Assembly (NCBI GenBank): GCA_034620365.1
Contig: JAQGEQ010000175.1
Location: forward strand, 806,001-870,000
Length of the DNA: 64,000 nt
Origin: Pegea sp. RAD2-039
Lineage: Eukaryota; Chordata; Thaliacea; Salpida; Salpidae
Direction: 5' to 3'
Shown here: positions 19,926 to 32,649 of the stretch, piece by piece
Numbering within the stretch: the stretch's first letter is position 1
How the letters are laid out: each line of letters starts with the position of its first letter
Notes under the pieces: model-generated
Databases searched by the model: none
What the model was told of the DNA's origin: nothing
What the model saw: the letters and a program-made list of their open reading frames with translations, nothing else
Made by a program: the position numbers and the translations under genes

Positions 19926-21416
19926 AGGTCTTTATAATAAGAAAGACAAGGTTGATTGATTTTCCAAAGATTTTTGAAACATAATTGCGTTATTTAATAT
20001 ATCGAAAGTTATTTTAATAATTATTACCATTAATTTATATATTTTTCAACTAAATGAATAGGTTTAGAGTTTGAAAAATATTTTTAGTATTCCTTAGTTA
20101 TTGTAAAAAAAAAACCCATATCATGCTATTTTAGTTTAACGGTCACAATTGTGGTTGAGATGTTTTACCTCAATAGCAAATAAATAGTTGGTTAAATGAA
20201 TTTATTTTAATTTATCTAGAAAGCTAAAAGTTTTACTTAAATAATATATCTTTAAAGATAATATATTTATTTTGAATTAAATTTTTTTCAACTTCTGTAA
20301 TAAAAGTTCACCTTTTTCCTGATACTATTAATTTTCTGATACTAAAGTTAAATTTCTATAAATATATTTCTAAAGTCCATCTTATATATAAGAATTTTTC
20401 ATTTTTCTATTGTAAGCCTAAGTAATATTAAAGGTTAGATAACAAACATTTCCATATATGGTATTATGTTTAATTTATGGTGTACATAATTTTGTTAAAT
20501 ATAATAATTTAATCTTATGCTATATGATAGAAAACGTCTTACCTATGTAGTTTGTGAATGTTTTTAGAATTATATATGATGTTAGTAAATGTATTTAAAA
20601 TATAATAAGTTTTATAGTATTTAAATCTAATTACTGCTATGGTAGTTTAATATTATATTAGTAGGATTTGTTTATTTATCTAAAATTTCAATGAATTATT
20701 CATTAAAATTTTCAAATGTCAAATAAGCTTGTTTATTATGGGCTGAGTGTTATTAATAAATCATAATGTCGTTTTTATACATGGAAAAATGATATCCTTT
20801 TGATTTTTTAGTTGGAGCAATAAAATATTCTATAAATTACTTTTAGCATCTTGTATACCTAACATAAAAACCAACTAACTATTTAGACTAAATTTACTTA
20901 AAAAGAATTTTTGTTCTTTTTACTTTATCTAATATCTTTAATATCTTTATCTAATATCTTTAAAGATAATTGAAAAAGATTGCTTAGCATAAATTCTTTA
21001 CTTTCTATTGATTCAAGTATTTAAGACATTTGTCTAAAAGTCTGTAAATCTCACTATATTCTTTTTTATATTTTATCCTTATTATATGTGACATGTTAAA
21101 AGTTTATTAAAAGTTGTCAAAGCATGTTTATTGATTAAATTGATTTTTTTTATTTAAATTGTTATTTAGTATTATAATATAATATTTGTTTACATGTGAA
21201 ATTTTACATATAGAATAATTTTAAAAATAAGGTTAATCTAGTTTTTGCTTTTTTCAAGTTTCAAATGATTTTTTAAATTAAATGGTTTATTTCCTTTTTT
21301 TTCTATATTTTTCATGTATATTTTACAACTTTTTATTTAGCATTGTATGCAATATTTTATTATATAAAATAGCTCTTGTTTGATAACTTTATTTTATAAC
21401 TTGTTGCAGATTTGCA
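19926..21416. other. AT-rich region upstream of HSF
   Basis: No coding signal on either strand. A small direct duplication of a 'ctttatctaatat' type sequence lies near 20925-20960. The stretch ends in an acceptor-like TTGTTGCAG at 21409, just before the HSF start. Confidence 0.4.
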
Positions 21417-22721
21417 ATGGAAAGTCTATTTGCTAGAAATAATGATACCATGAATACTGTCGTTTCAAACTTTTTGTTGAAACTGATAAGCCTGTTGGAT
21501 GCACCTGAATATAAAAAATATGTTTCATGGGAGAAGGAGGGTAAATCTTTTATAATACATGATCAAGCAAATTTTTCAAAAATAGTTCTTCCGAAATATT
21601 TCAAGCATAATAAATTTGCAAGTTTTGTAAGACAGCTCAATATGTATGGATTTCGTAAACTACCTACTTCAGTCAATGTTGGAATTGCTTCTTTACATGA
21701 ATCTATACAGTTTTATCATCCTTTATTCATTAGAGGAGAGTTACAGAAACTTCCTATGATCAAAAGAAAAGTTGCACCAGCCAGTAAAACCATCAATGAT
21801 GATATGATGCAGGTAACAGATGATATCCAGTTCTTAAAAAACCAATACTCTGTGCACAATTTGAATATAGAGGACCTAAAGCTTCAAAATGAAAATTTAG
21901 CCAGAGAACTTATAAGACTTCAAAGTAAACAAAAAAAAAGTGATGAAATGATACAGAAATTAATTAAGTTTTTAGTGACTGTAGTAGCACCTGTATCGCA
22001 TAAGAGAGGACTAATGATTAATGATTGTTCAAATAGTAACATACCTTCTAAAATAATGAAAATGTCTGAAAGTGATTTACAGCAAAAGCAATTAACAAAT
22101 GGAAGTCCATTATTAAAAGCTTCAGTTGTACAACCTGACAATGGTCCATTAATTACTGAACTGATGACAAATGAACTTGATTTATCAACTGATACTTCAT
22201 CAGATGATATAAAACCTGAAAATTTTGATATAAACTCCTTGTTCTGTGAAGACCCTAATGAACTAAAACTTGTACCAGTCCCTAATAGTCTATTTCAAAG
22301 TTCAGTTTCTGGCAGAAAGACACCACAAGTGACTTCATCTTCATCTGCCAAACAATACATGACTAACAACTCGGTGACAACAAATAACCAAATTGTTCTT
22401 GCTAATCCAACAATTCAACTCCAAGAAGATCCTTTGTGGAGTCTTAGAAATACTGCTGATGACGAATTAGAAGGTGATTTTGAAGGAAATCTCATTAGTA
22501 ACGATCTGGTATTTGATCAAAATTTGCTGGACTTAACCTCTGCAAACAGCTCCTTGAATGATTTTACTTCAAGTGCTGTTCACACTTTACAAGAACCTGA
22601 AGATGCGCTAAAAGATGAAGGTAATGAAAAAGCTTTGATGAAATATAGCACTGATGATGAATTAAATCCTTTATTTAATAAAGATATAGATATCAGTAAT
22701 TTTAGTCATCTTTTTCAATGA
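21417..22721 (+). CDS. HSF1: Heat shock transcription factor (HSF1-like), intronless
   Basis: Single-exon, 434-residue protein. Residues about 15-116 form the winged-helix HSF DNA-binding domain, including 'VLPKYFKHNKFASFVRQLNM' (recognition helix) followed by 'YGFRK', and ending 'FYHPLFIRGE...IKRK'. A leucine-zipper trimerisation region (HR-A/B) covers about 125-190. The C-terminal half is acidic and Ser/Asn-rich with clusters of bulky hydrophobics near 345-375, as expected of a transactivation domain. HSF trimers bind nGAAn arrays and induce chaperone genes. Vertebrate HSF genes have many introns; here there is none. The start is supported by an acceptor-like TTGTTGCAG ending only 7 nt upstream. 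HSF1 is given as the closest role; HSF1, 2 and 4 are not separable outside vertebrates. Confidence 0.95.
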   Translation: MESLFARNNDTMNTVVSNFLLKLISLLDAPEYKKYVSWEKEGKSFIIHDQANFSKIVLPKYFKHNKFASFVRQLNMYGFRKLPTSVNVGIASLHESIQFYHPLFIRGELQKLPMIKRKVAPASKTINDDMMQVTDDIQFLKNQYSVHNLNIEDLKLQNENLARELIRLQSKQKKSDEMIQKLIKFLVTVVAPVSHKRGLMINDCSNSNIPSKIMKMSESDLQQKQLTNGSPLLKASVVQPDNGPLITELMTNELDLSTDTSSDDIKPENFDINSLFCEDPNELKLVPVPNSLFQSSVSGRKTPQVTSSSSAKQYMTNNSVTTNNQIVLANPTIQLQEDPLWSLRNTADDELEGDFEGNLISNDLVFDQNLLDLTSANSSLNDFTSSAVHTLQEPEDALKDEGNEKALMKYSTDDELNPLFNKDIDISNFSHLFQ

Positions 22722-25236
22722 AATAAATCTGAATTAAATCTCAAGCATTTGGTAAAATCACTGCATTTTTGTTTGAAGACTTCTTGGGTACTTTTGTTAG
22801 CTGATGTTCATTTTGTAGATAATTTTTCTGCTTATGTGTATATAAATTTAATATTGTTGCTTTTGATATTTTTTCACAACAAAATGCTTCCTGGTATGAG
22901 ATTACAGCAAATTCGAAAGATGATTAGTACGACATCGTTTAATTCTTGCAATTTGTAGCAGCATGATTATTTAATATATCTGGATGCATGATTTGAAAAT
23001 TCGTTTCAACAATTCAATTTGTTTTCATTTTTGGATTCGTTTATTTTGTGATTTTGTTATCGCTAAAGTAAAGTTGTTGGAAATCTAAATTTGTCATTTC
23101 AGTCGACCAACCACAGCCTTTAGATATATGAAAAAGATAAATTATGTAAATTATTAGGTGTGTTTAAAAGAAAAAAAAAATGTCGTTTATTTCTAGTCAG
23201 AAAAATCCCTACAATTTAGAATGAAATTTTTTGACAAAATTCTTAAAGGTTTTTTATCTAATTTTGTAATAAGTTATCGGACATCCAAACAAGTTTTTTA
23301 GGAAGTTTTAATCTTCGGATGTTTTAGTTTGAAGTTTATTTACTTAACATATTTGTAGACTTTCATATGAGTTAGTTTGTTGTATGTGAGACATGCTTTT
23401 CTTGATTAAGTTTCTTTTATAACTTACAATGCCTAAATAGTCTTTTATAAAGCTTGCGCTCTGTGTGGATTTACAAGTGATAGTTCTTATGATATTTTTT
23501 CAAACTTTAACTATTAAACAGTAAACTTTATTTTCAATGGCAGAAAATAAGATTAAACATATCTTTGATAATAATCCGAATAAATTAAATTTAGAGATTG
23601 CTGAAAACAGAAAAGTATACATTCATTTTGTTTGACAAAATAGAACTTACGTCAATGATTTTTATCTCATCTAGCACATCAGAGAGCGATTACAATACGT
23701 TTTTCTGTTTCAATTAAATACTGGGAGAAAACTAATTTTTATCGAACAATTGATTTACTTTTACAGCGATTTTTTTCATCTTAAATTTTTGCTTAGACTG
23801 TTGTTCTGACGTAATGATTTAAAACTTTAATGCTTTTCAAGCAAAATTAAAATATTTATTTTCACTCAAAATACATTTAATGTAATAACTATTAAGTTAT
23901 ACCACTGTGATCTAACTTCATATTTTGTTTTAATAAAATGATTAATTTTTAAATTTGTAGTTTAGAGCTCATGAAAGAATTAAAGAAAAAAGTAATCACA
24001 TTAAAACTGTCATTCAAAAATATGTACTTGCAATTTTATCAAATTCATTTTCAGTACTTATCATAGCTTTGAAGAATAAATTCAATTGTAAAGCGACTTT
24101 ATCGCCATGATTTTATGTAAATAACACAAAACAAATACGTTAAGTGGTAAGCTTAAATTAGAATAATCAACCATCAACGCTTTATTTTTTTAATCTAAAT
24201 TCATTATTAAAAACTTTAAGCTTAACTTAATTAAGATTTATTTCAATCATGAAATATGTAAAAAGTATAACATTTTTATAAATTTAATCTATTCAACGCA
24301 TGGCTGCATGAGACAAACTATACAATTTTTATCTAGATCAAAAGACAATATAAGCAGAAATATAATGAAAAGATCTTAAGCATCACTTTTCACCTCACAT
24401 ATAATAAATTCACAAAATAAGTTTAGAAAAATAGAAATAAAAAAAATTGTGGAATTATATGGAAAAGTAAAATGGTCTATTATACTTTTAGGGAAAACTT
24501 TTTTTACAATTTTACTCAGTTTATGGTATTAGTTAGAATACTTTATAGAACTAAAATAAAAACTAAATTGTTTCGTTCACCTGATATTTATTTCAAACAC
24601 ATTTTGCAATTCTTGTTTTGCTTTCTAATTTGTTTTTAAATGAATTAAGTATTGACCTTATTTTCTTCTTGACAAATGTGTTTAAATGTAAACATTTTTA
24701 TTTAGTGAATAAAACTAAAAAAACAGCATCAATAATTAATTATTCTATGACTTTGATTAACAACTTTTAAAAATATTTTGACCATCTGTCAAATTTTGAT
24801 AACAACATTATTGATAATGGACAATGAGATCTCTCAAAAGATAAGAGAAAGTAAAAACTCAATAGATGTAGAATTTAAGCAGTAAGTAGTGTATTTAGTG
24901 TTGAGCTTACTGCGAATTATCTTAACCAGATAATTAAAAAAACTCAAACTTACTTATTTGCTGTAATAACGACTTGATATAAAAATAAATTTTAAGTCTT
25001 TTCTTACTTTTGTAAGAAAGATTGGATAAATCTTACTGCTAAAAGTAAATGATCAAAGTATGATGAAAATGATATCTTAAAGTTGATAATTAGAAGTATT
25101 ATAAAACTACAAGATTCTGATCTCTATTTTCAGTTAATACTCTGAAGGAAACAAAAATCAATTTTCGAAAAACACTAAGTAAGAGCACTGAAAATTTTAT
25201 TGGAATTAGAAAATGCTCAAAAGAACTGTCAGTGAT
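22722..25236. other. Intergenic region between HSF and IMP4
   Basis: Contains the HSF 3'UTR and the 3' flank of IMP4, which converge here. No coding signal. Near 24292-24312 is the sequence 'attcaacgcatggctgcatg', nearly repeated near 2052 and inverted near 17145, possibly the edge of a small dispersed repeat. Confidence 0.4.
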
Positions 25237-27619
25237 TTATAAATAACGACGCTTTTTAGCTGTGTTCATGTAAGAATGCATTCTCCATTCAGTATCAGCT
25301 GATTGCTCTTCATCCAGTGTTCCCAATTTTATTTCGTAAACTGTAAAATTGAATAAACATATTTTATGGGAATATTTATATAAAAAGCTTTATTATACAA
25401 AAACTTTTCAGAATAACATTTGAATGAAATATTTTTAAATAATTTATAGAATTAATTCACAAAAAAAATTGTTTAGTGAAAAGACTAAGAATTACGTTTC
25501 AGTTGAAATCGAGGCCCAACTTCAGTTAGCTCGACAGTTTTAGGATCAGGTTTAGTGTAGACATGATGACGAAAAGATATAAAATCATCTTGATTTGAAA
25601 AAGTCATCACTCTTTTACTATCTTCTTTTGGAACTGGAAAAAGTGCTTGTAGAATAGTCATGACCTAAATGTTTATGAAAAAGTTTTATCAATTGCCCAT
25701 TTCAAATCATCTTTCAGTGAAGTTATAAAACTAGTGACACTATTTACGATTAGTTCTATTAAAATGTCAATTTATTTATTTATATTTATGCTTATATGTA
25801 TTTATGATAGACAGACATTTAATAAATTTAATGCAGGTGTTTTAGAATGCTTTTTTTATTTGCCAACTTCATTTAAAATCTCTTAAAACAAATTTAAAAA
25901 ATCTTTCACGAAATTATATTTATTTATTCAAAATTTTAAAAGCATCGAGGACAAGTTTATTTAGAAAATATTGACATTTTAATGATTTCAAAATTATTTC
26001 AGACGGTTTTAACTTAAATCATAATCTTTTAAATGAATCAACATTTTAAAAAACCCTAGACAAACTTTCGGCCATAAAAACCTGATTTGCATTGACAAAT
26101 ACTCACTCTTTTTCCTAAGCTTGTGTTGAAATTATGGAAAATGAGATTGGGGTATGCTTCTGACATAGTTCCAACACCAGGAATATCATGTCTCATCACA
26201 CAATCAGATATATTGAAGTATGCAGTTGGACCATAAGGTAAATGACAAACTATCAAGGTATCTATCAACATAAAAAGTTGTTTTGTATTTCTATTTGATA
26301 GAAAATTAAAACTGATTACACAAATATTTTCTTGAATTAGAGCTACTAACATATGTACACTTGCTACTACAACTGTTACTTGGTTATTTTTTGTAAATAC
26401 TTAAAGTTTTTGCTTGAAATTGTTATTTACATTTTATCTGTGAGTTATTTTCAATTGAATAAAACTTAAGACAATTGATATGACAAAGAAACTTTGTATA
26501 AAAATAAATATAAAAGGAATAAAAACTGGAAATAAACAAGCATTCATTAAAAGCATCAAATAATTAAAACTTATCAAAGAGAGGAAAAAGTAGCTAAATG
26601 ATTTTATTAATTGAAAAAATATAGATGATGACTTAAAAAAAATAGTTTGTAGAAATGATGTAATGTAAAGTTGAAACTATTTATGGTTAGATTGTTTATA
26701 CCTGGGTTTCCTCTGTGCTCATGAATTATAATAAAGTCAGTGACAGAATTAGCACGACAAGCATTTATAAGTGATTTCATTTCATGGTTCCCTCTATTTA
26801 GTCTTTTAGAACTTGGAATCAATAATCGAAACTCCTGAAAAAAAATTCTAAATGAAGTGAATGAAAATTGAGTAGTTGTAATCAAAAACCTTAGCAAACT
26901 GCTTCAACTTAGAACTAGGATCTCTAGAAGTGGTGACCATAACTTTGGGATCTTCTACACCGACCCATCTATACTCATCATCAACATTAGTAGTGACTCC
27001 ATCACCTCCCTTATCATCAAATTCCAGACTTGCTTGAAGACTCAAAGCATCTTTTTGTAGCTCACTTGGAATTATTTTATTTTCTAGAAAATAAAGATTA
27101 GAAAAAAGTCAACACAATCATCACTACACACCATCCAGGGCTATCTTCAGTTGACTCTTTTTCTCTTGCTTAGCTCTTTCAGTAGCTTCAATTGTTTTTC
27201 GAAAAACATATTCACGTTTCTTTCGAATCTGCCTCCGTAACTGAAAACAATTCATAAAAATACATTACCAGTAAAACAAGAGAATAAATATTATCTATTT
27301 ATAAAATATATTGCTAATCTTATGATAACATCCTAATATTTGTTACCCACTTATTAACCTGATAACTTTTTTGTATAAAATTTATCAAAAAGTCATACAC
27401 CATTAGATAATTTGATATATTTGTTTTTTGTGGGCTAAACATTTATACTAAATATAAATATTTGAAAACTAATAGTTGATTGTTAAAATAGAAATTGTAA
27501 ACAACAATAATTATGAAAGACAATAAATGTTAGCAAAACTAAAAGTTCTTAGTTTATGTTTATGAGCAAACCAAGTAAAAAAAAACAAGAAAGGCAAATA
27601 AATAAATATCAATTACCAT
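25237..27619 (-). CDS. IMP4: IMP4, U3 snoRNP Brix-domain protein (7 exons)
   Basis: Minus-strand exons 27619-27617, 27240-27132, 27083-26890, 26834-26702, 26261-26107, 25664-25496 and 25340-25237 give 288 residues (human 291). The protein follows IMP4 throughout: basic helix '[15 protein letters not shown]', '[20 protein letters not shown]', '[20 protein letters not shown]', 'LNRGNHEM', '[12 protein letters not shown]', 'LPYGPTAYF', '[15 protein letters not shown]', '[12 protein letters not shown]', '[19 protein letters not shown]'. This is a Brix domain; IMP4 acts in the nucleolus in the Mpp10-Imp3-Imp4 complex, helping the U3 snoRNA pair with pre-18S rRNA. The first coding exon holds nothing but the ATG, followed by a 376-nt intron. 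A TTTTATAG acceptor-like site lies about 28 nt upstream of that ATG. Confidence 0.96.
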
Positions 27620-30600
27620 GATTTCTATTGAGTTCCACAATAGTTTACTATAAAACAAGCTATAAAATTTCTGTCACAAAAAAGTTGAAAAATTAAAGTT
27701 GAAATACAAATAAAGCAGTACATATATATAAAAAATTCTTATTCTATACATATACTCTACTATAAATATACACTATTAATATTAACTAAATGATCTAAAC
27801 CATAAAAACAATTCTGTAGCAAATTCTATCACTAAGTGTTTTTAAGATAAAATTTATATAAAAAAATATAATTAATTAATATCATGTTCTTAAAAAAATA
27901 GGATGATCAAATGATGGCTTTATGTTAGGACATATAAGAATTCCAGGTTAACCATAAATAATGTTAAATTGAAACTTTATAAAACTAAAGTTATTAAAAT
28001 ATAAACAATTTCTTTAATTCTATTTTAAAGTTTCACCTCATAAGCAACAACTTTTTATAATATTAATATTATAATACTAATTATAATCTAAAATATTTAA
28101 CAGACAAACCAGCTATTAAAGAAAATATTACATTTATTTAGTAAAAAAGTTCTTATAGAAAAATTCATTAAGAAGTTATTCAAAGCTTAAAAAACCAGAA
28201 GATTAAAATAAAAAATAAATTTGAAACCTGACAAAACCATCATAAGCCTGTTTTAATAAAAATAATACTAATAAAACGACATGCAATAAGTCTATAAAGT
28301 ATTGATTTTATAAGTTAAAGCAAAACGTGTGGATACAAAAACTGAATTTTGCTATAAAGTTTTAACGAAAATGGCCGTTTATAATATTGTCTTTTATAAC
28401 ATAAGCTTTTTAAATAAAAGTAATTGTAATATTACTGTTAATAACTGTTGTAAAGTTTATATATTTATGACATTAACTTAATATAAAAGTTTTATAAACA
28501 CTTCAATAAGGCGGAAAACTCCGAATTTAAAGCCAGTGTTAGAATCTCGTATGTAGTTCGTCACTGTACTCAGTATCGCTCTGGTAGCTCTTGCGACGCC
28601 TGAAGAGCACAGCTGCATCAGTTCGTCTGTTTCGCAGCATAACCTTGTTGGCGTGGAGAGTGGAATCTTACTGCATAGGCAGCAGCTGTATCTCCATAAC
28701 TTTTGTCCTGGCATATAAATGCATTGTCGTTATCGGCTGAAGCAGGCCAAAAAGCAATTTAATTTTTTTTAATAAATCAAAAAGCATGATTAGCAACTTT
28801 CATTTAAAAAATACACAAATACTTCACTTTTCTACATTCCACAAAGTTAGTTAAAAAATAGTTAATATTTTTAATCAAGATGTCAATATAAAAACTAAAT
28901 TAGGCTTCATTATGATTAAAATTGATCTTTATTACTTGTACTTAAAATTACGATGTGCCTTCAAAGAAATGAATTCAGGAATCTTTTTGATAAAAATCAA
29001 TTTTCTACAATCTAAAAATGTTTTATGTTTATTCAGTATTTTTATGCAAAATGATCATATTTTCATTGAATATTTTGCTAACATTGGTTTTTGTCAAAGC
29101 ATAAATGATTATGAAAAGCACAATGCAGAAAAATATACAATTTTAATATAAAAGGTTTTGGGACATATTCTCATTCAATTGTCAGTAAACTTGAGTATAT
29201 TGCAAGTTGTAATATGAGCAATTATTTGTGAAATTAAATAATTTGATCTAATTTATTTTAAGTAAAAATATAAAAGGTTTTTTTGCAAAAACTTATTAAC
29301 ACCTTTTAGTAAGTAACTTGGACTTAATAATCACAAATCGAAAAAATTAGATTGCAAAATATTTCAAAGTTTTGCAAAATAAACCATTTTTGAAAAATAC
29401 TGTTATATGGGTTAATTTGAAATGTTTAAAAAAAACTTTTACAATTTAAATCATCCAATTTTTTCAATAAATTTTTTAGAAAATGCTTTATACTGAATGT
29501 AATAAATTATTTAAGTCTTTATTTTAATTCTTCATGCAACCACTATTTATGATTATAGAATACACAGGTCTTAGATTGAAGTAAATTAATTTAAGTAAAA
29601 ATGAACGAAACACTAACAACAACTTTTTTAGTAATTCATCAAAGTTTTGTTCACCTTAAAATAATAAATTAAGAACTTATTCCACAATAAACTTTATAAC
29701 AAATGTTTTAACTTTGCAATTAATTATCTTTTTCATTCAAAAAATTTGTTGTAAAAGAATATAGAGCTTGTGTAAAGCTGATATTTGTGGGTGGTAATAT
29801 AAGATGCTTATTGATATTGAGTTGTTTACAGGTGGAAGTTTTGCTGTAACACATAACGCCTTAAATTGATTCGCTGTAAGGCTAATAAACATTTTGGCGT
29901 TATAATTTTTTGCTGTTAAAATATCGATTAGAAGAGTGGTTGATATATAGGCTTTGTTTTAGATGCATCTTTGTAATATATTTTGGTGGCTGTGATAAAA
30001 TCAAAGGTAAAATTAACTTTAGAAATTGTGTGACTAGACTAAATCTTATTTGTATGTATATATCATTAAACAATGTTTACTTGTTTTCAATTATTCGTTT
30101 ATCTTGCTACTTACGCTATCTACGTTCTGGCAGCTGTTTTTTCTAAAAGCTATTAGTGAAAATTATTTATGTCCTAATCTTTTTAAGTTGTTATTTTCAG
30201 TCTATTATATTCAAACATGTTAGTGATCTAGTTAATTTAAAATTGACTTGTTACAAAAATGATTTAAGACTAGAATTTACTTATTGTAACTGATAATAGA
30301 TTATAGTTGTATTTCTAATTTTGTGAAATTGTTTGTTATTTTTCTTCACTTTATCCAAACTTTATTTTTTTCAATTTATATTTTTGAATGGTTTACTATG
30401 ATTTGATGACTTTAAAAGCTTTGTTTTAATTAATCTACTATTTTAAAATTATGAAGGGTGGTAATTCTCTAAAAAGAATTGTATCATTTTGTGTGATAAA
30501 AAGAAATTGGTTTAATAAATTTTACGTTTTAGAAAAAAATTTGAAAAAATTTGGTAAAATTGTAAAAAAATTGTAAGCAATTTTCTTAAATAGAAATAAT

Positions 30601-31162
30601 GAAAAAATGTTAACTTTTCAATATTTGAAATTTCTGTAAAATTACTTTGTATAATAGTTCAAAAATAACATCTGTTGTATAAATGTAGTTATTACTTATA
30701 AAACTAACTTAGTTACTTTCAATATTTCAAACTATATAAATAAGTTTTCAGTTCTAGCATTAATACAATTTTAAAACAACTGATAGAACATTTGCAAGAT
30801 GTTATGTTTACTTTAAATGTTTCGTATAAACGTTAAGTTTCAGAAAGTCAATTCTAATGTCAATTGAAAAGCCCAGATACTACAATTTTATTTTTAAAAG
30901 TTCCTATTATCAAATAGATTCAGGTTAGAACGTTTAAAGATCTTTAGATTATAATTTTATTTCCTTTGAGACTTGATAATGTAATCGTCTAGTTCAGTGG
31001 CTGTACTACTAAGTATACAAAGTAAACTGATGCGGTTTTATAAGGTTTTTCATCAACAACTAAAGATTTTTTTTGTTTTACTTTATGTGCATTTGATTTT
31101 TTAGCAGTCATAGGTTGATGTTATAAATTTTAATTACCTTCTTTTATCTGTGCAATAAAAAA
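27620..31162. other. Long intergenic region between IMP4 and EGF-like gene
   Basis: AT-rich and apparently non-coding, except for a GC-richer block at about 28490-28745 described separately. Plus-strand open stretches at 28912-29151 and 29910-30146 have the composition of the flanks and match nothing I know. Confidence 0.4.
28490..28745. other. GC-rich island of unknown nature
   Basis: About 250 bases that stand out sharply in GC content from the surrounding sequence, with abrupt edges. On the minus strand it holds a 78-codon, cysteine-containing frame (28714-28478), which I do not recognise. A non-coding RNA, a mobile-element fragment or an isolated exon are all possible; I cannot choose between them. 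Confidence 0.3.
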
Positions 31163-32502
31163 ATGCTTCATATTTTTTCCTTATTATTTCTTTCAACAAC
31201 AGTACCTGGTAATCAAATTAATAAAGATAGAATTTTTTAAGTCGATACTTCTTTCATATTTTTCAAATTAACCAGCTGTAAACATGCTTAGTTTGAAAAA
31301 TTTGTTAATTTAAAAGCCTAGTATTAGAGTTTTCTCAATAAAAATTGTTATCCGGCAAGCTTCTAAAAGTGAAATTACAATTTAATGCTTCTATTTTTAA
31401 TCATTAAATTATTGAATTTTATTATCAAACAATGTATAAAGACACGCTCTTTACATTCAAACTTTTACAAGTTCTTAAAAACATTTTGTAGTATCTTGTG
31501 TTATAGACTAACAACTTAAAAAGCATTTAGTACACTTGTCATTTTTTGCACCAAATTTATTTCTAAACAATCAAACGTACCAAATCAATGTTTCAGCTAA
31601 CGAAATAAGTTTATATTTTCAGTATTATCCTCTTCAACATGGCGATTCAATAACTGCAACGCAACCTGTATCCAAGAGAAATCAACTTTTTTTTGCACTA
31701 TTGAAACTTGTAGTATCATTTATTCAAATGAAACGAGCAAAGAACATAGAGAAAGATTTGTTTTCAATGCAAGCTGTAGCAATAACAATGAAACATATTT
31801 TTGTATTTGTCACGAAAACCTCAAGAAATCAAGATACAGCTGTAAAAAAGGTATTTATTCCAATATAAACTGTATAGATTTAATTTGATGCATTATTTAC
31901 TGGTATTATCGCTTCATACTTTTGATACATTTGTTATATTCAATTCTTATTTTATTCAAACAGACCCTTGCTTTAAGAATAATTTGAAAATTTGTAAGAA
32001 TGGGGGAAACTGCTTACTTTCAGGTTATGATTCGAAACCTAAATGCATGTAAGCCTTCCAAAATTGCTTATCATCGTATTTAATCTTTAAAGTGTTGTTA
32101 TTAATGTTAATTGTAAATTTAAAATCGTATTTAAACTCAGTCTAACCTGTAAAAAACTCTTGAAAAATCAACAAAAGCTTTGCTTATTCTATGAGCTTTT
32201 TTATTCTTAGCATTAAAATAAACATTTTTTAGTTGTTCTTGGAAATTTGGAGGAATCAATTGTGAAACTATTTGTAAGTTAATTAATTTATACCATCGCA
32301 TCTATTATAATTATTTTAAAGAAGAAGATACAATCCAAGGTTAACGAGAGTATTGAACAAATTGTTTTTTTTTTCAGCCACCAAAGTGTTGGTAGCTATT
32401 TTTGTGCCATCCATATTACTTTTGGTGTTCATTATAATCATAGCTGGACTGTTTTTAGTATATCGAACTAGTTATAAGGACTTCAGCAAACGTTTAATGT
32501 AA
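31163..32502 (+). CDS. Small secreted-type EGF-like single-pass membrane protein (5 exons)
   Basis: Exons 31163-31208, 31623-31850, 31964-32048, 32233-32273 and 32378-32502 join in phases 1, 1, 2 and 1 to give 174 residues. Order: signal peptide ('MLHIFSLLFLSTTV'), a novel module with eight cysteines (exon 2, about residues 20-91), one EGF-like domain with all six cysteines ('CKNGGNC...CICSWKFGGINC', about 92-133), a strongly hydrophobic helix ('VPSILLLVFIIIIAGLFLVY') and a short basic tail ending 'SKRLM'. Several N-glycosylation sites lie outside. Architecture suggests a cell-surface ligand or adhesion protein; no named orthologue is claimed. Each exon is too short to be seen as an ORF of its own, and one overlapping frame in exon 2 is a shadow. 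Poly(A) signal AATAAA at 32519. Confidence 0.75.
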
Positions 32503-32649
32503 ATTTTTATCTGCAAATAATAAATATTTTTGCAACTTTTTGTATCGCGCTTCTGTTAGCAACACATTAGAAGCTCAAATGAGAAAGTTTTGCTTTCTTC
32601 AAAAAAACCAACAGCTCGTTCTCCGATAGTTGCAAATGAAATTAGCTTG

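Noticed and set aside
31536..31868. 110-codon frame in the EGF-like gene
   Set aside because: It overlaps exon 2 in a different frame and destroys the cysteine pattern; the spliced model has signal peptide, EGF domain and membrane helix in matching phases.
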